Shown one piece after another: positions 24,701-35,500 of a stretch of DNA of 64,000 bases (position 1 is its first letter; every line of letters starts with the position of its first letter). Location of the stretch: assembly GCA_942159475.1 (NCBI GenBank), contig OW804097.1, positions 7,035,685 through 7,099,684 on the forward strand, given 5' to 3'. Below the pieces are notes generated by a model. The model was not told the DNA's origin. It searched no databases and was given only the letters and a program-made list of their open reading frames with translations. The translations under genes were made by a program, and so were the position numbers. Source of the DNA: Sthenelais limicola. Lineage: Eukaryota; Annelida; Polychaeta; Phyllodocida; Sigalionidae.

Positions 24701-25522
24701 ATTGCATTGATTATAGCAATCAGTTTGTTTAGGTTGAACTGTATTTTGAACTTTATTTTCGTCTGAAATTTGGGTTATTTCAGAGAATTGGTGAAGCTGA
24801 ATTGTACATTTTCTGGCGAGTTTACCCTTAACTTTTTCATTAAATGTTTAATTTCTTTCCACTTTAAATTTCTAATAGGAGCGAGTAAATCCTTCCATAT
24901 TACTGGATCAGTAAAATGGGGAGATCCTTTAACTTGCTTATTTTTTTAATCTCTAAATTTGGTGTACAGTTCCATACAATTTAAATGTCCAGATTACCTT
25001 GATGAACAGGTGCACAGTTCCACGTCTGGTAGTCAGGATCGTCCAGAATCGCGTTGAACCATTTTGCCCTTGTTCGACTGCCTCAACCACAGCTTCGCCC
25101 TTAGGTCTGCAAGTCAGAGTTGCCCCCACATTTCCCCATCTAAGTAAACTGTGTGTCGATTTGGTGGTCCCATGGCAGGCATATTCAAATCCTAGGGAGA
25201 GGCATGTGCCATTGTGCAAGACATTCCTAAGTATTCTAAATTCCTTTTCACATATGAGGCTTTGTTCACAACTGAATTCCGACGCTCTGCTATTATCGTT
25301 AGGCGGACAACCTTCGATGGGGAAACGAATTAGCTCTGAGATTAAGTTATGTACCGGTGGCTTTCTTTCCCTGGGGCACTCGGTGATAAGAGTGCCTCGT
25401 GTTTCTTCCTGAATATGTGTTTCTTTGTGGGTGTAGTTCACTTTATAGTGAAGTTTAGTTTGCAGGGTCCCGTCACAGAAGGCTAAGACCAATGTGAAAA
25501 TAGACAGACTAAAACACTTCAT
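10069..25522 (-). CDS. MET/TAM-like receptor tyrosine kinase with IPT ectodomain, complete 20-exon model
   Basis: Exons in order: 24998-25522, 22930-23101, 22675-22690, 21598-21862, 20943-21058, 19624-19815, 18938-19070, 18111-18262, 17424-17618, 16919-17018, 16410-16625, 15949-16101, 15546-15744, 15142-15282, 13548-13625, 12908-13086, 11871-11980, 11408-11570, 10741-10875, 10069-10566. They sum to 3,738 nt (1,245 residues) and every junction keeps frame. Domains: signal peptide ([15 protein letters not shown]); Cys-rich region; galactose-binding-like region, about residues 245-430; EGF/laminin-like Cys block, 430-473; IPT domains, about 474-760; transmembrane helix, 772-792; kinase with GKGNFGKV (about 857-864), VALK Lys881, [11 protein letters not shown] 992-994 and activation-loop Tyr1004-Tyr1005. 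The tail has YENA (1181) and YMKP (1234). MET relatives carry Sema and PSI domains; I see neither. The weakest calls are the 16-nt exon and the donors at 18110 and 10740. Confidence 0.85.
12053..12069. repeat. (TA)n microsatellite
   Basis: A short run of alternating A and T in a kinase-gene intron. Confidence 0.8.
13230..13504. mobile_element. MITE-like inverted-repeat element in kinase intron
   Basis: Left end GGGGTACGTTACATAAAGGG; right end reads GGGGTGCGTTACATAAAGGG on the other strand, and the match extends over more than 40 bases. There is no coding sequence inside. A non-autonomous DNA transposon is the natural reading, but I could not fix the target-site duplication. It sits between kinase exons 12908-13086 and 13548-13625, only about 40 bases from the latter. 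Confidence 0.75.
15949..25522 (-). CDS. Ectodomain exons of the receptor kinase
   Basis: The N-terminal exon (175 codons) has a signal peptide and eight or more Cys but no family I recognise. Exons 21598-21862 to 19624-19815 read like a beta-sandwich lectin-type fold: [43 protein letters not shown]. The exon at 18938 adds a Cys-rich block ([20 protein letters not shown]). Exons from 18262 down give IPT/TIG signatures: [40 protein letters not shown] and [15 protein letters not shown]. Three to four IPT domains fit, as in MET and plexins. The ectodomain probably binds a protein ligand; this is inferred from the domain types only. Confidence 0.7.
22675..22690 (-). CDS. 16-nt microexon of the receptor kinase
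   Basis: Exon 22930-23101 ends in phase 1 and exon 21598-21862 begins in phase 2, so they cannot join directly. A TCTTCACAG acceptor followed by 16 bases and a GTGAGA donor (minus strand) supplies exactly the missing phase and adds KEQNDS. Length and phase fit, but the exon is too short to prove by sequence alone. Confidence 0.5.
23497..23879. mobile_element. Inverted-repeat element; related arm at 63640
   Basis: The left arm TCAGGAAAATCAGTCACAAG and the right arm (TTGCGACTTGTGACTCATTT on the plus strand) are inverted copies about 380 bases apart. The same arm occurs near 63640-63712 (CCAGGAAAATGAGTCATAAG), so this is a dispersed family. No coding sequence is seen inside. Confidence 0.65.
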
Positions 25523-28500
25523 TGCATCTTCTCTACATAAGAAACGGATGCTTTCCTTAGAGACAGCTCATCTCTTTGACTAGCAGGAGCGATAGACACA
25601 AATTATATAAAGTTATCTTCATTGACAGTACAGCAACATTATTTGCTAAACCCTCACCAGCATGATTCGGCAATTAGGGGAATATCAGAAAGATACACTG
25701 CGGTGCAAAGTTGTGTTTATCCATGATGACTATATATCCTTACTGAGAGAGGCAATATTGATATAGTTACGGAGGATAGGCATTAAAATAAATAACATGT
25801 GGACAGGTTGGAAAAGAAAAAAAAACTAAACGTAGAAAGTCTTACACCCACCAGGTCCTTTATGTGTGATTTTTATGAAATTGTGTTTGTTATATAGGAT
25901 AGAAAAGTTTGTTTTCGTTGAAAATACAATGAGAAATGAAATGTGTACTGGGGGAGGAAGAGGGAATGGTAATTTCATACCACATGCCTTTAACTGGTGA
26001 AAATTACCACACTACTCCCGCCCATAGAAATAGCATGCGGTACATACACCAACGCGGAGTATAAGACTAAACAGATATATTAACACTTTCAGGCCTTCTA
26101 ACAGATAAATAGTAGGCGACAACGGATATGAACTGGGTAAAATCATTAATTGCTCTATTTTTTTCCGTTGGAGCACGACCAATGGCCAGTATGGCCAGTG
26201 GTGATCCAAGGCGGATGTAAGATTAATTAGACTGTAAGCAGTATATGAAGAGTACACCCAATATGCACCACAACCACTAAAAATGGCCAAATCTCTCCAA
26301 TGTGTAGGCCCACTAGGCCTATATTTTTAAAGAGTTTTTTTTGAAAACATGAGTACACCACAAGGATGGACTAATCAACTTGCGAAAATAAAAAAATAAA
26401 ATCTTATCATTTTTAGCTATAGTTTTAATTAATGTTTACAATATATAACGCTTTCTTCTCACGGCAAATTATTGTTAAACGATTCCTTATCTCTCTTCCC
26501 ACATGGCCCCATTCTTCCACCTAGTGCCCTACATTTCACCTATGAATGATACCGATTTGTCTCACTAGATATGGTTTCACCTGCAAGCAGGCAACCGTTG
26601 TAGTGAATCCAGCAGCGTATAATGATAATTCCTTTCCTGCAGAGTTGGATGTCCGGAGGACACTTGGTGAATAGGTAAATATGATATTTGTATTTAATCA
26701 ATGAATGAATGAGGAAAGTTAGAATTCTCCATAGGAGATATGACTAACAATTAACCACAATGGACAGTATTGTTTGCAGCAGATCTCCAACACTCCAACG
26801 CTGATAGCTAGAAATCAGGGCTAGACAGTGTACATATTAAAATTATAAATGAGTACCGGTATTCAGATAACTTGACACGTAAACTAAGGCTAGGCCTACT
26901 TGAAACAAAATGGCACTACTTAACGCACCCTCGTGCATTGCCAATTGGTTGAAACAAAACGTATGCAGCTTGCAGTAGCCTACCTGTCCCAACATAATTA
27001 AATAGAGGGTAATGACAATTATACTGATATTATAATGATCTCTAGCCCTAGGTTATACAAACCGAATTTCATATGATTACCAAATGTGTACCGTAACGTT
27101 GGTAATCATATGATTTTGAGCTACTATTAATACTTTCTGATACACTACACAAACGCAGCACGCAATGTGTATTGTTTTTATTGGGACAATACTATAGTGT
27201 CTGCGTTGGTATCTCATAATTATATAATTATAGGCAAGCCAAGTGTCTGATCAATGGACCGTCCGATGCTGCCACCTGACGGGACCTATCGGTATTAAAG
27301 TTATTACAGAACTAAGTGAAACCGTCTGCTTGCGTCAAGGCAGCCTACACTTTGTCATCCGGTTTGCCATCACCGCCCCTCCGACCCCTCAGTGGCCTCA
27401 CGCCCTCAGAAGAGCTTGAATTCAGGCAATTTTTTTTTTTTTTTTATTACCATTTTGGCCGTACAATTTACAATATATTACAAAAAGCGCCTGTCCAACT
27501 TGTGGATGTGTTCTCGCGTCGCCTCAATTCGATACTATATTTACCTTACACTTCGTCATTTTACCTTTACAATTACGCTACTACAGGTTTTCACAATGTT
27601 AGATTTCATCCTTAGTGTTTGCTTAATCACGGCTCTTTTTCACCTTACAATTCTTCATCTTCCAATTCAAACTATCCAACATATCCAGCAATGCCGATGT
27701 TAGTAGAATATGTTTAAGAGGAGTGCGTGAGATTGGTTGCTTTACGCCCTTACCTATCATGTTTAAGAGGTTTGAATAATGGGAAGATGTTAAAGGTAGG
27801 ACTAGCCTACCGGTAGCCCACTTCAGCCGAATAGGCTAGGCCTAATGAAACATTTAACACAATTGTAACGTTAGGCTGACTTTATTATGTAGCCTAATGA
27901 CATGTAGGCCCTGAGGCCAGAGAAATCAAAACTAGGAAGGAGTTTAGAACATAATTATTAAATTAAATGAACGCCAAAAAATAAAACTGTTTTAGGCCTA
28001 TAGGCCTACCCTTAACCAACTTAGGGAGGCAACAAACAATCAATTTATAATAAGCCTAGCATCGATTTTATCTGAGAACCTGGTAGACCTGGTATCGGAA
28101 TGAGCAATGGAATCACCGTAGGCCTACAATTGAAGAATATTTTTGTTTTTAAAAGGACAAATTGTAGGGTAGGCCTATTAATCGAATGTACATAATATAG
28201 GCCTATTCTAATATCGAGGAAAATGTATATAGGCCTTAACCTAAGGCATTTCGGTTTATTCTACCTCCCAGTAGTTAGGTGATAAGAGCGTAGGCCTAAA
28301 TAACCCAGGTCGCTGCCTTGTTGCCCCCACCACCCCCACCCCTACCCCATCAAGCCTGCCAGTAAGCAGAGTAAGGGGACTTGATCTAGGCCTAGGCCTA
28401 CTGAACGAAAATCAAAACTGAAGCCATGTAACGTTAGGGCCTCATTTTTTCTCAATTTATTTATTTTATCATTGATATTATTTTTAGGACAACCTGGACG

Positions 28501-29215
28501 AACTAGGCCTACTCTGTAGAAGGTTTTGTCTAATTTGGTAGCATATTCACTAATGTAGGCTAGGCCTACCCTAGCCTTCGTTGCTGGCCTTGATTCCCCA
28601 ATATTCTGCCTCTGGGGGCAAGGGGACGGATACTTTGTCTAGGCCTACCCTACATGTTTAGGCCTACTGAAAAGCCACTTAGGCCTACAAATTCTTTGCA
28701 GTCTCTAGCTGTTTGTCCGTCGTGAGTAGGGGCGAGGAATCCCGCCTGACGTCATGAGCGAAATTTCCATGACATCATCAACATGGCGAGAGCGATGATC
28801 GAGGATGGAGCGAGTGAAAAGCAAAAACAAGGTGGGTTCCAGCATGTTGCCATGAGAAAACAACGCTTGCCGTATTATCTTGGACATAGTCTATGTATTG
28901 CTCTCGAATATTAATAATATTATCATAGACCAACACGCACTGGAGTAGTCCACACTCAAATATTCCTTTAGGGGAATAAGAACACGTCTGAATCAGTGAT
29001 CATCCGCCATTGACATTGTCATTGATTAGGCCTTCTACTTTTTCTTGGCACACATGTAGGCCTAACCTCAGGCCTGACTGTATGAACCGCTACCATGTTC
29101 CTAAAACAGTTGTTTGAGTCACTTAATTGGCTCCTAGGTTCCAACTTCGCCACAACTTTAGCCTACCTGTTTGGGAAAAAAACTTTAATAAATAGGGCGG
29201 TCTTTATGAAAGCCG
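25523..29215. other. Upstream region of receptor kinase; AGGCCTA-rich, no gene supported
   Basis: This holds any promoter and untranslated 5' exon of the kinase gene, which I cannot place. A foldback with arms CATATGATTACCA/TGGTAATCATATG is at about 27068-27116, and a T-run is at 27427-27448. From about 27800 to 28700 the palindrome AGGCCT recurs many times. Downstream exons of the CARD gene would be expected here or in the gap, but I found none. Confidence 0.4.
27800..28700. repeat. Cluster of AGGCCT/TAGGCCTA motifs
   Basis: The palindromic hexamer AGGCCT, mostly as TAGGCCTA or AGGCCTAC, appears over twenty times in about 900 bases at irregular spacing. It is not a clean tandem repeat. The function is unknown. 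Confidence 0.7.
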
Positions 29216-29415
29216 NNNNNNNNNNNNNNNNNNNNNNNNNNNNNNNNNNNNNNNNNNNNNNNNNNNNNNNNNNNNNNNNNNNNNNNNNNNNNNNNNNNNN
29301 NNNNNNNNNNNNNNNNNNNNNNNNNNNNNNNNNNNNNNNNNNNNNNNNNNNNNNNNNNNNNNNNNNNNNNNNNNNNNNNNNNNNNNNNNNNNNNNNNNNN
29401 NNNNNNNNNNNNNNN
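29216..29415. other. Assembly gap (200 N)
   Basis: A run of exactly 200 N, probably a placeholder rather than a measured size. It may hide further exons of the minus-strand CARD gene. Confidence 0.99.
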
Positions 29416-29513
29416 ATGGTTTATTAATTTGAAATTATTTACATCATCGTCACTATTTTGGTTCTTACTGATACCATAACCACACACATTACTTCATTTA
29501 ATTTAGAACTCAC

Positions 29514-32500
29514 ATTCTTCAAGGGAATCGTCTGAGGAATGTCGGTAACCTGACCCGTCTACACCAGTGGGTAAGATGACTCTTATACACCCCAGCGCCT
29601 TATCTGCTCAGGTACAAAACATATGATAATGACCATTTTAAGAATTTTGTATTCTTCTATAATCCATATTCAGCCTTGAAGTTATCAAATGCACTTCATG
29701 TCCTTAACCATGGTCATTTTTCATTGACTAATACTTATTTAGAGCACCAGAAATGGCCAGAAATGGAAGTTTGAATGCGTTTAGTCACTATGCCATGTGG
29801 CTAGACCAAAGAATATGTATGGCACTTACATGCATAAATACGACCCAATTGTTCAAGGTCATTCTTCATAGTTTGGTCCCAGTGTGAATCACTAACTTCA
29901 AACACTTCCTCCATTGACTGGATCTTTTTTTTGTCCAACTCTCTAACAACTTTTTTACGGTCTGGGTTTACCCCTGCCCAAGTCTCCATGGTGTAGGAGG
30001 CAAAGACTGGATCTTCCACCAGGAGAATCTAGAACAGAACACTAAGAGTGGCATTCGGAAAAATCTCCAAAATCAGAGAGCTAACATATTGAAGATCTTT
30101 CGGCCAATAAAGAAAAAAAACAAGGATAGTATTGATTTCATTTCAAAGGGAGAAAACTGTGGAATATCCTACCAGATGACAAAAGGGGAGAGACCGACCA
30201 AAACAGGTTCATTGTTAAAGTAATGTAGTCTTTGATTGGCACGGTTGTATGGCTCTCTGTAAGGCTACTGAAGTCTTTGTAAAAAGCTAAACAGGTTTCT
30301 ACTTCTATTTGTATTTGTATTTGTTTCCAACTGATATGACCTATGGCCAAGGTGAGAATGTGGTCTTAATATGAATGATGTTTTAGTAGTAATTGTTATT
30401 TTATTTTTCTTTCTGTAGCTGATTCTAAGATTTTAATTGTTTTTGATTGAAGTAGAATGGAAATGGAATGAGGACTTTGAGTCACAATACCAATAGGTTG
30501 ATTGATGGGCACCACATGAAAACTTCCCCGAGGGATAGTGTGTCTTTACTAACAATAGTTTAAATTTGTTTATTGGCCTGGAATGAAAAAAAACAAACCT
30601 GTAGCATAATTATTATATCTTGCAATTATGGATAATATATACAAAGGAGGCATTTTTGCATTCGCATTTGGTGCATGCAACAAGAGAGTATGCAACAAAA
30701 TATGCCCTATTGTGAAGTATACTTTAACATTTATAACATCTTTACTCAATTTTACCTTTGGTTCAGGTTGCTTTAACGTTCTTTCTTTTTCATCGGAAAC
30801 CTGGGGATTGAAACAAGGAAATATGAAAAAACAGTAACCAAACATCTTTAATGCATGACATCTTTACAATGTGTTATTGGCTGTTTTCCACAAAACCACA
30901 GCAAGCCTCACCCAACTTCCAATGCCCTTCCATTGGCGTGTCAAACCGACCTGGTCTTACTGTTAGATATTCTGAAACAGGGGCTCATTCTTCCAGGGAT
31001 TCCAGAATCTAAAGTCAATCCTTACAATGAGTCAAAGCTGTGGGATTCGGAAATCCCTGAATGATGCATGCTTTTTTTCTTGGACGGAACATATATGTTA
31101 TTTCATACATTTCTCAGTGGTGAAGTTAAATTTCTCCACACTCTGATTATTGATGCAAAGAATATGTCTCTGTAATCAAGACAAGTGGTGAAGAGGACGA
31201 TATCCCAAAGGCTCAGATCAAAATTGATTACCTGGGACTAAATTCCTTAAAAGAGAACTCTTTGAGCTGATCAATTCCTGTTGAAGCAATATTATACACA
31301 TACCTTGGTAGAGACATTATCAGCAGATGGTTGGGCTTGCGAACATTCTGCACCCTGGTAGATCCGCTACAAAATTATAGCAAAAATAAAGTGTCATAGC
31401 GATGACAGTCTTCCTATTATTGGCGGATTTCCGATTCATGTTATCATTGTTATTTTTTCAACTATTCATACCTTTTTCATCTGTTTTCCCCTTTTATATT
31501 CCTTTTCTACCATTACAATGCATCATAACCCATCACAACTTATGTTTTCCTCCTTTTGAACCTTTATTTTGGTTCTAGTCTGAAGCATTGTGCTATGTTC
31601 TCTGAGCATAGGTCCACACTGGTAGAGGCAGAGCCCATAGAGACTGACTCACTGTATACTATGGAAAGCGGTTTGAAAGTACCGCTTTGTCGCCGACAAT
31701 ATCGGTAAACCCCATAGACTTAACATAGCGATATTTGCAATGTCGGTACAATGAGCGGAAATTTTTGCGTTTAATTTTCCGAGGTTATAAATAGTCGGCT
31801 GATTATTTTTCTCAAAGTTTGGGTCATTGTTCCCCAATTTCCTGTGTTGGTAATTTTCCGAAAATGTTGGTGACTTATTCTTTTCAGCGGCCGACCCTAC
31901 CAGGATGTCGGAAATATTGCCGCCTTGGTGTCCGCCATGTCGGTGTGCATGACGGCCGATATTTCTCTCCAAAACTTAATCCCAAGCAAATGCTATCTAT
32001 TACCGTTGGCTAATGTAAATTCATAGTTTCAGCAAAACGTGCATGCTTGAATGGAATTTAAATGATTTAACTAATTATCATGGTGAAGGTAAATATCAAT
32101 ATTAAATAATATGGAGATCGTCATTCAGACACTATTTAGGTTTATTTCTACAATATCCATATTATGAAATCTTTCTCACTCGAATATTAAGGAATCTTAT
32201 CATTATATTGTATAATATCACCTAACAGCAACTGAGACTATTAGGCTATATTATTTTGTAATATTGTTTATTTAGAATATCTATCATTATCATTGTTATC
32301 ATCCTAGAATACCATATTTAGATATCTATTGGTATTAGTCTCTATTAACCTTAGTTATTATTACGTCATCATATCATACCCTATTTGCATATCTCCCCAT
32401 ACTAATGTGTATGATTACAGGTTAATAAGATAGATATTATCATTATTCTCACCTCGCTCACATTGTCTTATGTATATTGTCATTATCCTTTATCCTTCCA

Positions 32501-35500
32501 TATACCTTTATACCTACCCTATGCACGACGGACATTGTTAAATTCCCTTAATAAAAGCCAGTCAGAGAAAGCTTAAGATCCGATTCATATCATCATTACA
32601 TGATTTGATAATTACATAATATATATAATTTAACACAGCACTTACACATACATTCTTAAATATATGAATATATATGCATAAATACATGTATGAACATACA
32701 TACGCATTCAGGTCAGACAAATCTTTTGTCTGGGAGGGAGTCATGTTGCTTTCCTACTTCTGTTAAATGAGTAAATTGTACAAGGGTCTCTCACCATTAA
32801 TACATACACATTCAAATATTGTACATACATGTATGTATAATACATATGTGAATGTACATTTGTCGGCCGACTTCTTTACCAATATTACTTTCCGATGTCC
32901 GCCTACTGGTCCGAGGGATCGGGGAAGTGGTCAGTATTTCCTGATGCATTTTTTTTCTGTTACCGATGATGTCGGTGTACTAAACTAAAGATCGGAAAAT
33001 TGCCGAAGTACTCGGCCGACTAGGAGTACACTTGGAGGATTATACCGACTTTTTCGGATAATCGGCCGATATTATCGACGTTAAGGCGGTACTTTCAATC
33101 AGCTTTTCATAGTATACACCCCTCTGGGTTTCCGACTAGTCTGAGGACAGTCCCATATACAAGCTATCAGAGCTTTGAGAGGAACTTCTAATCGGAATTC
33201 TGGAAAAGTAACATTTAAAGGCCCCCTTCATGATTTTTGTATTAATTGTATGTACAACAATCAATCAAATTTGGGTCTGCCTAATTCAAGAAAACTGGGT
33301 TTAAGAAGTCTAACGAAAGGAAAAAAGCTGGTAGTGCCGTGGCCAAGAGATGAAATTTTCAAGAAGTCATACGTTTATGTGTTATCAAATCTATGGAATA
33401 ATCTTCCAGATGACATTCAAGTTACAAAGACAAGAATCCAATTTAGACAGTCTCTCAAAACCACTTATTTCAGTGACTTTGATGAATACCTTTCAAAAGA
33501 ATAACGAGTTATTATAAAAGGCATGTAAGTCCTTATTGTAAGATCGATACATCGATAAAAAGTTAATTAACTGTATAGTGTAGTTAGTGAATGTTTATAG
33601 GGGTTTTGTACTGGGGACAGGCTCATATATATGTAGGGAAATGAGCGGGGTGGGGTCTAAATTATTGAATGATTACTTTGAATCGGACAGAATGAATGCA
33701 TCCCGATATCTTGCTACCACATAGTAGATATTAAAACAAGGATCCCCAGGAAGACCTCCTCAGAGAGAGGCTGGCATCCTTTTCTGAAAATTGATGTAAG
33801 TGTTTGATTCGGAATAAAAATACAATATATATATAATTGTCATTTACATTAATCATTTGTTATGGGTCATATTATAATACAATTTATGGTTTGAGTACAC
33901 TGTTTCAATTAGTCAGGAAATGAAAAATACTGGGCCTTATGCATGTCTAGTAAACAACAGAGTTGGAGGCATGGCTAACCTCTGGACCCTCGTTGGGGCA
34001 ATGAGGGTATCAGTATCACATCCACATCTGTTTTAAGTATCTCAGTGGTTGACGTAGGACCCATCTTTTGTCAAGGACCTTTTCCGACTTTTTATCAGCC
34101 TCCCACGTTCATCCCTGTGTTAAGACCTCTTTGTTTTTGAATGACAAATAATTATAATTGCTATGTATATATAATTATCATTATTATCATTATCAGTTTC
34201 ATCTAATTTCTTTAAACAAAGTTCAGCTAAATTGTAACATATGCCAGATCAAAGACATCTGCTACCTCACTGTAGTAGTATATTATTGTCATTATTATTT
34301 TCCAAATCTGCATTATATTACGTTGTACAGCAATGCCATGAAATGCTAGAACAAACTAATGAAACTGACCAAGTTTAGAATCTGATTTTCCAGTCAGTTT
34401 CTTTAGTTTTTTTTTCACCTGTGTAGCATGGCAGGCACTAGAAAATCAGATTCTAAATCTGATAGGCATTACAAAATCTCTTAGTCTTGTAAATAATTAA
34501 ATGTAGTACGTATTACTATTATTACAAAGTAAATTATATCATACCTCCAATTTCTTTCGCTGAAATAGAAATATAGGAAAGCAATATAGTTTGAAATACC
34601 TTGATATTATTTAGGAATGCAATATACGTTTAGCATTAGATCAGTCTTCACAGAACGCATTCTTTTTCTTTTTCTTGTTGGGGGGTGCTATTGGCTGGCC
34701 GTGGAGACACAGAGACTACACATGTATAATATCCATTGAGAATCCATTGAGTCGACATTTGAAACATAATACAAATTGTGCAGCATTGAATGCAATATCA
34801 CAATCCTTCAACCAACGATTTAGTTATCTAATTAATCATATATATATCATACCGTATATAAAATAGAACAATGTATATTGTTCAGAAATATTATCAAATT
34901 GCGACCTCATGTGATGGTTTGCGTAGGCCTATCACTATACACCGCGCTGTTTTATTAGGCATCGCTGCCACGGAAAACCAGTTGAGAAAAATAGCTTAAA
35001 TTTCCGAATTAAATTCAATCCCTTGCACAGCTTTAAATCTTATAAAGACAAATGTAATCCTTTCACAAAGGGTAGATTCATTTTGTGGATATCTGCGTTC
35101 AGACTTTAGACCTAATAATAGTATACGAACATTACTTACAAACCAGGCCATCCTGCACCAGGTGACCTTCTTTCAGTGGTTCCAGAAAATCCACACACAC
35201 TAACAGGATGTATTGTCATGTACAGTTGGCATTGTCAGTAACAAGAGACACTCCTGGAAATATGAGTGAGGGAATGAATAGGAGGACAATATTGCCATAC
35301 ACCTCTTCACAGATATTAAGAAACGCATTGTGACAATGCAATATTATTTCATTTTGAAAAGAGATATTCAATTGTCAGATTATATGAATCAATTTATTTA
35401 ATGTTGTAGATTATCTATTACTTAGGGGGAGGGGACGTATGCGTATTTCAAAAAGGGAATTTTGAATATAGATAGGGCAGGATGCCTAGGAGTAGAACCG

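Noticed and set aside
24999..25412. 137-residue plus-strand frame
   Set aside because: Antisense shadow of the first exon of the receptor kinase.
28705..28887. Minus-strand frame with FSHG, which could look like a caspase active-site strand
   Set aside because: The surrounding residues do not fit a caspase and there is no acceptor in suitable phase for the CARD gene.
35140..35151. MAWF as a start exon for the CARD gene
   Set aside because: The phase fits the next exon, but the overlapping frame VDFLEPLKEGHLVQDGL is far more protein-like and matches a CARD end.
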